Below are positions 1 through 5,061 of a stretch of 6,507 nt of DNA, one piece after another. The position numbers and the translations under genes are program-made. Each line of letters begins with the position of its first letter. Positions within the stretch are counted from its first letter, which is position 1. Source of the stretch: Chloroflexota bacterium (GTDB lineage Bacteria; Chloroflexota; Dehalococcoidia; SHYM01); the NCBI GenBank assembly GCA_016199375.1, contig JACQGV010000031.1:1-6507 (forward strand). Direction: 5' to 3'. The notes below the pieces were generated by a model that was given only the letters and a program-made list of their open reading frames with translations, ran no database searches and was not told where the DNA came from.

Positions 1-909
1 GATGCCCGCCTCCGCCAGGGCCGGGCAGACCCAGGCGGCGCGGCGCGACACCTGCTCGCAGAAGGCCCAGTCCACGGACGTATCCAGGCCGGGGGGCTCG
101 TCGGGGTTGCGCATGCCCATAATCAGCCCGGCGCCCTCGCGCCGGAAGTAGAAGCCGGTCTCGAAGTCTATGACCATGGGGATGCGCTCCGGCACGCCCG
201 CGAAGGGCTGGGTCACATAGACGCAGCGGCGCACCGGCTCGATGGGGACATCGAGGCCGGCCGGGGCCGCCAGAGGGCGGGTGAAGGCGCCGGTGGCCAG
301 CACCACCACGGGTGCCGCCACGGGGCCGGACGGCGTTTCCACGCCCGCCACCCTATCGCCCTGGCGCAGCAGCGCCGTGACCGGCGTCTCCTCCAGGATG
401 GTGGCGCCCAGACGGCGCGCCGCGCGGGCGAAACCCTGGACCACGCTATCGGGCACGGCGTGGCCGTCGCGCTCGCCGAAGGCCGCCCCCAGCAGGTCGT
501 CGGTGCGGAGCGGGGGCACGAACTCCCGGCACTCCGCCGGCGTCAGGAGGTGCACCGGCACGCCCAGCGACTTCTGGAGGACGGCGCTCTCCTGCAACGA
601 GCGCCAGTCCTCCGGCGAGCGCGCCAGCATCAGGTAGCCGGTCAGCCGCAGGTCCGCCGGCGCCCCGGTCTCCTCCTCGAAACGCTCCAGGGTGGCGATG
701 CTCTCCAGGGAGAGGCGGACGTTGAGCTCGGTGGCGAACTGGTGGCGGACGCCGCCCGCCGCACGGCCGGTGCTGCCGGAGCCCAGGCGGTCGGCCTCCA
801 ACAGCACCACGTCTTTCAGCCCCGCGCGCGCCAGGTGAAAGGCGATGGAGGCGCCGATGCAGCCACCGCCGATGATGACAGCGGAGGCGGTGCGTGGCAG
901 TGCTGCCAC
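1..909 (-). CDS. FAD-dependent oxidoreductase, DAO/DadA family, sarcosine oxidase beta-like (partial, 3' end beyond window)
   Basis: Direct translation of the minus strand gives 303 codons without a stop, running off the left edge. The N-terminus carries a Rossmann dinucleotide-binding fold: VIIGGGCIG at residues 11-19 (GxGxxG type), with E38 ending the second strand, where it would contact the FAD ribose. It is followed by GSGSTGRAAGGVRHQF at 43-58, a block typical of the sarcosine oxidase beta/dimethylglycine dehydrogenase branch of the DAO family. Later landmarks are VVVLATGAF and a TGFYFRR stretch. Family members oxidise secondary or N-methyl amines (sarcosine, proline, D-amino acids) using FAD; the substrate cannot be read from the sequence. 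Members are usually about 380-400 aa, so roughly the last fifth is missing. The GTG start is chosen because it is the only start codon close before the FAD motif. It lies 5 nt after the upstream gene's stop, with AGGG 9 nt or GAGG 3 nt ahead of it. It is probably co-transcribed with the nitronate monooxygenase-like gene. The family call is firm; sarcosine oxidase activity is only a possibility. Confidence 0.87.
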   Translation of the reverse strand, partial: MAALPRTASAVIIGGGCIGASIAFHLARAGLKDVVLLEADRLGSGSTGRAAGGVRHQFATELNVRLSLESIATLERFEEETGAPADLRLTGYLMLARSPEDWRSLQESAVLQKSLGVPVHLLTPAECREFVPPLRTDDLLGAAFGERDGHAVPDSVVQGFARAARRLGATILEETPVTALLRQGDRVAGVETPSGPVAAPVVVLATGAFTRPLAAPAGLDVPIEPVRRCVYVTQPFAGVPERIPMVIDFETGFYFRREGAGLIMGMRNPDEPPGLDTSVDWAFCEQVSRRAAWVCPALAEAGI

Positions 910-914
910 CGGCC

Positions 915-2039
915 TCAGCCCTGCCGCGGCAGCGGCGGACGCGCCGCCGCCGGGCGCGCCAGCCCGCGCTCCAGGAGCGCCGTGGCCTGCTCCACCATCT
1001 CCCGCACCACCTGGGCAGCAGGCTTGATCTCCTTGAACAGGCCGGTAATCTGCCCGGCGGGGCTGAACATCAGGTCGGTACGGCCGGCCTGCTCGGCGCT
1101 GTAGAGGAAATCGGACATCAGGAGGCCCTGCAAGGGCATGCCCAGGGCCGGGGGGCCGTCGCTCTCCCAGCGCTCGGTGAGGCGGTTGCGCAGGTTGCGC
1201 ATGGTCTTGCCCGAGTAGACCCTGGTAACCTGGGTATCCTCGTCCGCGGCCTCCAGCATCCGTTGCTTCCACCACCGCGGGGCGTTGCCCTCCACGGTGG
1301 GGATGAAGGCGGAGCCGCACCAGACACCTATGGCCCCCAGGGCCAGCGAGGCCACCAGGCCACGCCCATCGCCGATGCCGCCGGCAGCCACGACCGGCCG
1401 CGGCGCCACCGCATCCGCCACCTGGGGCACCAGGGCCAGGGTGCCGATGCGACCGGTGTGGCCGCCCGCTTCGTGGCCCTGGGCCACCACGATGTCGGAG
1501 CCGGCCTGGGCCATGCGGACGCCGTTCTTCACATTGCCCACGAGGCTCGCCACGATGATGCCCCGGCTGTGCATCAGGTCAATGACCTCTTTGGAGTTGC
1601 CCAGCCCGGAGGCAAAGACGGCGGGCCGCAGCTCCACCACCGCCTCGACCTGCTCCCGGACGTAGCTGTGGGTCAGGGCGCGCCGCCCGCGGGTGCTGGC
1701 CGCCTCCGGCACGCTGAAGTCGCGGTACAGCCCCCTGACGTAGCCCGTGTGGGCCGGGGGAATATCGGCCTTGAACTCCGTGGCGCTGCCGGCGTCGGGC
1801 AGCCGGGCGGGCAGCAGGAGGTCAATGCCGAAGGGCTTGTCGGTCAGCGACCGCAGCCTCTTCACCTCGGCCGCCATCTGGTCGGGAGTCAGGCTGGTGG
1901 CGGCCAGGACGCCGAAGCCACCGGCGTTGCAGACCGCCGCCGTCAGCTCGGCGCGGGAGACCGGGTCCATCCCGGCCAGCATGATGGGATACTCGCAGCC
2001 CAGGAGGTCGCAGAGCGCGGTATGAAGCGGGTGATGCAT
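915..2039 (-). CDS. Nitronate monooxygenase (2-nitropropane dioxygenase) family flavoprotein
   Basis: 374 aa when started at the ATG at 2039, where the protein begins MHHPLHTALCDLLGCEYPIM. An in-frame GTG further upstream at 2081 would add 14 residues, but it lies in the likely promoter, whereas the ATG has a strong Shine-Dalgarno. The protein is an FMN-binding TIM barrel. The early APM-like loop reads PIMLAGM (18-24). AQGHEAGGH at 186-194 contains the catalytic-base histidine (H194) of class I nitronate monooxygenases. AAGGIGDGRG at 218-227 followed by GVWCGSAF at 238-245 is the FMN phosphate-binding region. The C-terminal SPAGQITGLFKEIKPAAQVV segment (326-345) is typical of the longer bacterial members. 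Characterised members oxidise alkyl nitronates such as propionate 3-nitronate to aldehydes or keto acids and nitrite. Many homologues have no tested substrate, so the exact reaction is uncertain. FabK-type enoyl-ACP reductases are related, but the E-A-G-G-H motif and length fit this family better. It is the first gene of a leftward unit. The 15-residue tail rich in Ala, Pro and Arg looks non-structural. Confidence 0.92.
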   Translation of the reverse strand: MHHPLHTALCDLLGCEYPIMLAGMDPVSRAELTAAVCNAGGFGVLAATSLTPDQMAAEVKRLRSLTDKPFGIDLLLPARLPDAGSATEFKADIPPAHTGYVRGLYRDFSVPEAASTRGRRALTHSYVREQVEAVVELRPAVFASGLGNSKEVIDLMHSRGIIVASLVGNVKNGVRMAQAGSDIVVAQGHEAGGHTGRIGTLALVPQVADAVAPRPVVAAGGIGDGRGLVASLALGAIGVWCGSAFIPTVEGNAPRWWKQRMLEAADEDTQVTRVYSGKTMRNLRNRLTERWESDGPPALGMPLQGLLMSDFLYSAEQAGRTDLMFSPAGQITGLFKEIKPAAQVVREMVEQATALLERGLARPAAARPPLPRQG

Positions 2040-2045
2040 GGCTGG

Positions 2046-2054
2046 CTCCTCCCT
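2046..2054 (-). promoter_or_regulatory. Ribosome binding site of the nitronate monooxygenase-like gene
   Basis: On the minus strand the sequence reads AGGGAGGAG, followed by six bases and the ATG at 2039. This near-perfect Shine-Dalgarno fixes the start at 2039 rather than the GTG at 2081. Confidence 0.8.
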
Positions 2055-2071
2055 GGAAAAGCTGTGGGCTC

Positions 2072-2100
2072 GGTATAGCACAACCAGAGCGTGACGGCAA
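2072..2100 (-). promoter_or_regulatory. Candidate sigma-70-type promoter for the leftward operon
   Basis: Minus strand: TTGCCG (-35, positions 2100-2095), a 17-nt spacer, then TATACC (-10, 2077-2072). TG plus one base immediately precedes the -10, giving an extended -10 element. Each hexamer matches consensus at 4 of 6 bases. Transcription would begin near 2065, leaving a leader of about 25 nt with the Shine-Dalgarno. The -35 lies inside the palindrome at 2090-2110, so a protein bound there would be expected to affect this promoter. Seen by eye only; start site not known. Confidence 0.5.
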
Positions 2101-2110
2101 TGCCGCCACG
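2090..2110. repeat. 21-bp imperfect palindrome, candidate operator between divergent promoters
   Basis: The left arm CGTGACGGCA and right arm TGCCGCCACG flank a central A at 2100. Nine of ten arm positions are complementary; the only mismatch is 2094/2106. It covers the -35 of the leftward promoter and ends 11 nt before the -35 of the rightward gcv promoter, a position suited to controlling both units. Dyad symmetry of this length is typical of a dimeric regulator site, but I do not recognise the consensus and no regulator gene is in the window. Confidence 0.5.
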
Positions 2111-2121
2111 GGCCCCACCTT

Positions 2122-2151
2122 TTGATTCAGCCCTCCCCAGGGTGTTACAAT
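2122..2151 (+). promoter_or_regulatory. Candidate sigma-70-type promoter for the gcv operon
   Basis: TTGATT (-35, 2122-2127), an 18-nt spacer, then TACAAT (-10, 2146-2151), which matches the -10 consensus at 5 of 6 bases. TGT directly before the -10 gives an extended -10 element. This short AT-rich island stands out against very GC-rich surroundings. Transcription would begin near 2157-2159, giving a leader of about 45 nt before gcvT. Confidence 0.6.
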
Positions 2152-2163
2152 GGCCCCCACTGC

Positions 2164-2184
2164 GGGGCCGTATCTCACGGCCCC
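2164..2184 (+). promoter_or_regulatory. Perfect hairpin in the gcvT leader
   Basis: GGGGCCGT, a five-base loop ATCTC, then ACGGCCCC form an 8-bp stem with no mismatch. Its right arm ends 19 nt before the chosen gcvT start. No U-run follows (the next bases are TTGAGC), so it is not a standard intrinsic terminator. The leader is far shorter than a glycine riboswitch aptamer and lacks that architecture. It could affect transcript stability or translation, or could serve as a DNA site; its function is unknown. Confidence 0.45.
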
Positions 2185-2203
2185 TTGAGCGTGACTGATC
2201 GCT

Positions 2204-3328
2204 GTGTTCGTGACCCCGTTGAATCCCCTGCACCGGGCCGCCGGTGCCAGGATGGTGGAGTTCGCCGGCTGGGAGATGCCGGTGTACTGCACCGGCATTG
2301 TCGCGGAGCACCGAGCGGTGCGGCGACAGGCCGGCATCTTCGATGTCTCCCACATGGGCCGCCTGGAGCTCACTGGCCCCCAGGCCCTGGGGCTCCTGCA
2401 GTGGCTTTTCACCACCGACATCGCCGCCCTGCGGGACGATCAGGGACAGTACACCGTGCTCTGTCACCTGGCCGGCGGCATCCTGGACGACTGCGTCCTG
2501 TACCGTCGCGACGAAGGGCGTTTCCTCCTGGTGTGCAACGCCTCCAACCGCCCGAAGCTATTGAGCTGGACCGGCGGCTGGCAGCGGCGCTATCCGGGCG
2601 CCCGCCTGGCCGACCAGACGCGCGGCTCGGCCATGATCGCCGTGCAGGGCCCGGCTGCTCCCGGGCTGGTGGCTGACGTGCTGGGACCGGGGCTCCTGGC
2701 GCTACCCCGGTTCCACCTAGGCCAGGGGTTCTTTCAGGGGAAGCCGGTGCTGGCCGCACGCACAGGCTACACCGGCGAGGACGGCTTCGAGCTGGTGTGC
2801 GACTCCGCGCAGGCGCCAGCCCTCTGGCAAGACCTGGTAGCGAGGGGCGCCACTCCCTGTGGCCTGGGGGCGCGGGACACGCTGCGCCTCGAGGCCGCCC
2901 TCCACCTCTATGGCAACGACATGGATGAGTCCCGCGACCCCTTCTCGGCGGGCCTGGGGAGGCTGGTCCACCTCGACAAGGGCCCTTTCCTGGGCCGGGA
3001 CGCCCTGGTCCGGCTCCAAGCCCAGGGGCCCGCTGAGCGGCTGGTGGGGCTGCGGATGCTGGGACGGGAGATCGCCCGCCACGGCTACCTCATCCTGGAT
3101 GGCGGCCGCCGCGCCGGGGTGGTGACCAGCGGCAGCCACGCCCCCTGGCTGGAGTGCAACATAGCGCTAGGCTACGTCGAGAGCAGGCTGGCCGAGCCGG
3201 GCACCAGGCTTCAGATAGACGTGCGCGGGCGGCGGGCCGAGGCCGTGGTGGTGCCCAGGCCCTTCTACCGCCGGGGCGCACCAGGTGGGCACTCCAGACC
3301 TGAGGAAACAACGCAACGGGAGAGCTAG
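2204..3328 (+). CDS. gcvT: Glycine cleavage system T-protein (aminomethyltransferase)
   Basis: 374 aa, near the usual length of about 365. T-protein acts on the aminomethyl-dihydrolipoyl arm of H-protein: it releases ammonia and passes the one-carbon unit to tetrahydrofolate, giving 5,10-methylene-THF. Recognisable blocks are the N-terminal HRAAGARMVEFAGWEMPVYC (10-29), then FDVSHMG (46-52) and GGILDD (91-96). D96 in the last of these corresponds to the catalytic aspartate of the Thermotoga enzyme. Further blocks are ARTGYTGEDGFE (185-196), LGARDTLRLEAALHLYGND (221-239) and LDKGPFLGRDAL (257-268). The C-terminal barrel region ends with an extra hydrophilic tail after residue 357. In-frame TGA at 2192 forces the start downstream; GTG 2204 is used here and GTG 2210 is equally possible. 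Neither has a clear Shine-Dalgarno. Two motif positions differ from the family norm: A232 where Gly is usual, and the SGSHAPWLECNI block (309-320) where SGTxSPTL is usual. It is first in the gcvT-H-PA-PB operon. Confidence 0.95.
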   Translation: MFVTPLNPLHRAAGARMVEFAGWEMPVYCTGIVAEHRAVRRQAGIFDVSHMGRLELTGPQALGLLQWLFTTDIAALRDDQGQYTVLCHLAGGILDDCVLYRRDEGRFLLVCNASNRPKLLSWTGGWQRRYPGARLADQTRGSAMIAVQGPAAPGLVADVLGPGLLALPRFHLGQGFFQGKPVLAARTGYTGEDGFELVCDSAQAPALWQDLVARGATPCGLGARDTLRLEAALHLYGNDMDESRDPFSAGLGRLVHLDKGPFLGRDALVRLQAQGPAERLVGLRMLGREIARHGYLILDGGRRAGVVTSGSHAPWLECNIALGYVESRLAEPGTRLQIDVRGRRAEAVVVPRPFYRRGAPGGHSRPEETTQRES

Positions 3329-3335
3329 GAGGAGG
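3327..3335 (+). promoter_or_regulatory. Ribosome binding site of gcvH, overlapping the gcvT stop
   Basis: AGGAGGAGG begins inside the gcvT stop codon (TAG, 3326-3328). The AGGAGG at 3327-3332 lies 5 nt before the gcvH ATG. It is by far the strongest Shine-Dalgarno in the gcv operon, which may suit a need for more H-protein than enzyme subunits. Confidence 0.8.
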
Positions 3336-3337
3336 AG

Positions 3338-3730
3338 ATGGCAAAAGTCCCCCCGGAGCTGCGCTACAGCAAGGAGCACGAGTGGGTGAAGGTGGCTGGC
3401 GGCACGGCTCTCATCGGCATCACCGACTACGCCCAGGAGGAACTGGGCGACGTGGTATACCTGGACCTGCCCAAGGTCGGGGCCAGGCTGGCGCAGTTCC
3501 AGAAGATGGGGGAGATAGAGTCGGTGAAGGCCGTGTCGGACCTGTTCTCGCCCCTCTCCGGCGAGGTCAGCGCCGCCAACCAGGCCGCCATTGATAACCC
3601 CGAGCTGCTGAACAAGGACCCCTATGGGGAGGGCTGGCTGGTGAAGGCGACGGGGTTCGACCGCAAGGAGCTAGACAACCTCCTGACCGCCGCCGCCTAC
3701 GAGAGCTTTCTAGCCGGGCTGGCCCACTAG
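3338..3730 (+). CDS. gcvH: Glycine cleavage system H-protein (lipoyl carrier)
   Basis: 130 aa, the usual length. H-protein is a small beta-sandwich carrier in the cytoplasm. Its lipoylated lysine shuttles the aminomethyl intermediate from P- to T-protein and is then reoxidised by L-protein. The lipoylation site is clear: GEIESVKAVSDLFSPLSG, with the modified lysine at K64 (codon 3527-3529). Upstream, YSKEHEWVKV (10-19) and IGITDYAQEELGDVVYLDLP (26-45) are classic family blocks. Downstream, NPELLNKDPYGEGWL matches the family's C-terminal region. All key residues appear intact. The ATG start is fixed by the strong AGGAGG 5 nt upstream. It lies 9 nt after gcvT, and its stop shares one base with the gcvPA start. 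Identification is essentially certain. Confidence 0.98.
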   Translation: MAKVPPELRYSKEHEWVKVAGGTALIGITDYAQEELGDVVYLDLPKVGARLAQFQKMGEIESVKAVSDLFSPLSGEVSAANQAAIDNPELLNKDPYGEGWLVKATGFDRKELDNLLTAAAYESFLAGLAH

Positions 3731-5058
3731 TGGGCACCAACACCTCTCCCTACATCCCCAACACCGAAGCCGACCGCCAGGCGATGCTGCAGGCCATCGG
3801 CATCGCCTCCCTGGAAGAGCTCTTCGCCGACATCCCGGCCGCAGCCCGCAACCCACGCCTGCAACTGCCGGCGCCGCGCTCCGAGGCCGAGCTGCGCCGT
3901 GAGCTGGAGGAGCTGGCGGCGTGTAACCTGACCAGCCCCCCGTCCTTCCTGGGCGGGGGGGCCTACCGCCACTTCGTGCCAGCAGTCGTCCGCCACCTGG
4001 TGGGACGGAGCGAGTTCGCCACCGCTTACACCCCCTACCAGCCGGAGATCAGCCAGGGCACGCTCCAGGGCATCTTCGAGTTCCAGAGCCTGGTCTGCCA
4101 GCTCCTGGCCATGGACGTGGCCAACGCCGGGATGTACGACGGCGCCTCCGCCCTGGCCGAGGCCTGCCTGATGGCCTGCCGTCTCACTGGCAGGCGGCGC
4201 GTCATCGCCCTGGACAGCGCGTCGCCGCGCCTCCTGGAGGTAGTGCGCAGCTACACCCAGGCCCTGGAGATCAGGGTGGAGACGGCACGGACTCTCCCCA
4301 GCACTATCGCGGGCGATGTGGCCTGTGTGGTCGTCCAGCACCCCAGCTTCTTCGGCTACCTGGAGGACGCCGACGGGGCGGCCCGGTCGGCCCACGCGGC
4401 GGGGGCACTGCTGGTCATGAGCGTTGACCCCGTCTCCCTGGGGATGCTCCGGCCCCCCGGCGAGCTGGGCGCCGACATCGCCGTGGCGGACGGACAGGCC
4501 CTGGGCGGCGCCCTGAGCTTCGGCGGCCCCTCGGTGGGGCTGCTGGCCTGCCGGCAGCAGTACATCCGCCAGCTCCCCGGGAGGCTGGTGGGGCAGACGC
4601 TGGACCAGGACGGACGGGCCGGCTACGTGCTGACCCTGCAGACCCGCGAGCAGCACATCCGGCGGGAGCACGCCACCTCCAATATCTGCACCAACGATTC
4701 CCTGGTGGCCCTGGCGGCCGCCATCCACCTGGCGGCGCTGGGCAGACAGGGGCTGCGCCGGGTCGCCGAGCTGTGCTACCACAAGGCCCACTACGCCGCG
4801 GGGCGGATCGCGGCGCTGCCCGGCTACCAGCTCCCCCTGGCCGGGACGTTCTTCAAGGAGTTCGTCGTCGCCTGCCCGCGCCCGCCGCGGGAGGTGAACG
4901 CCATCCTTGCGGAGCGCGGTATCGTGGGCGGCCTGGACGTCAGCGACCTCAGCCCCAACGGGATGTTGCTCTGCGTCACCGAGCTCCACCGGCGGGAGGA
5001 GATAGACAACCTGGCAGCCGGTCTGCAGGCGGCCGGCCAGCGTGCTGCGAGGGGATAG
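3730..5058 (+). CDS. gcvPA: Glycine dehydrogenase (decarboxylating) subunit 1, P-protein alpha
   Basis: 442 aa, normal for the split P-protein alpha subunit. With GcvPB it forms the alpha2-beta2 PLP enzyme that decarboxylates glycine and loads the aminomethyl group onto lipoyl-H-protein. This subunit has the fold of aminotransferases but lacks the PLP lysine, which is on GcvPB. Landmarks are YIPNTEADRQAMLQAIG (8-24), GGGAYRHFVP (75-84), then ATAYTPYQPEISQGTLQ (97-113) and MDVANAGMYDGASALAEA (128-145). ALSFGGP is at 261-267, LQTREQHIRREHATSNICTN at 303-322 and LLCVTE at 413-418. The GTG start overlaps the gcvH stop by one base (TAGTG) and matches the usual N-terminus starting just before YIPNT. 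Only weak Shine-Dalgarno-like sequence precedes it, so translation probably depends on coupling to gcvH. A long reading frame on the opposite strand is a coding shadow. Confidence 0.96.
   Translation: MGTNTSPYIPNTEADRQAMLQAIGIASLEELFADIPAAARNPRLQLPAPRSEAELRRELEELAACNLTSPPSFLGGGAYRHFVPAVVRHLVGRSEFATAYTPYQPEISQGTLQGIFEFQSLVCQLLAMDVANAGMYDGASALAEACLMACRLTGRRRVIALDSASPRLLEVVRSYTQALEIRVETARTLPSTIAGDVACVVVQHPSFFGYLEDADGAARSAHAAGALLVMSVDPVSLGMLRPPGELGADIAVADGQALGGALSFGGPSVGLLACRQQYIRQLPGRLVGQTLDQDGRAGYVLTLQTREQHIRREHATSNICTNDSLVALAAAIHLAALGRQGLRRVAELCYHKAHYAAGRIAALPGYQLPLAGTFFKEFVVACPRPPREVNAILAERGIVGGLDVSDLSPNGMLLCVTELHRREEIDNLAAGLQAAGQRAARG
5049..5054 (+). promoter_or_regulatory. Ribosome binding site of gcvPB
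   Basis: GAGGGG inside the last codons of gcvPA stands 7 nt before the ATG at 5062, supporting that start over the in-frame ATG 15 codons later. Confidence 0.6.
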
Positions 5059-5061
5059 CGG

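Noticed and set aside
242..1104. Plus-strand frames over the left oxidoreductase gene
   Set aside because: The minus strand encodes a clear FAD-binding protein through this stretch; the plus-strand products have no motif.
894..2078. Long plus-strand open frame opposite the nitronate monooxygenase-like gene
   Set aside because: Its translation is low-complexity and rich in Gly, Ala, His, Arg and Gln, with no family motif. It is the mirror of a well-supported gene in GC-rich DNA.
2164..2184. Intrinsic terminator in the intergenic region
   Set aside because: The stem is GC-rich and perfect, but no T-run follows on either strand, and it lies between a promoter and its gene.
2111..2184. GGCCCC repeated at 2111, 2152 and 2179 as an iteron or operator array
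   Set aside because: Spacings are irregular (41 and 27 nt), and a 6-mer of G and C is expected to recur by chance in DNA of this composition.
2158..2203. Glycine riboswitch upstream of gcvT
   Set aside because: The leader after the predicted start is only about 45 nt, too short for one aptamer, and it lacks the expected conserved core.
3727..4989. Long minus-strand open frame opposite gcvPA
   Set aside because: gcvPA matches its family along its full length. The antisense product is a compositional shadow with no recognisable domain or ribosome binding site.
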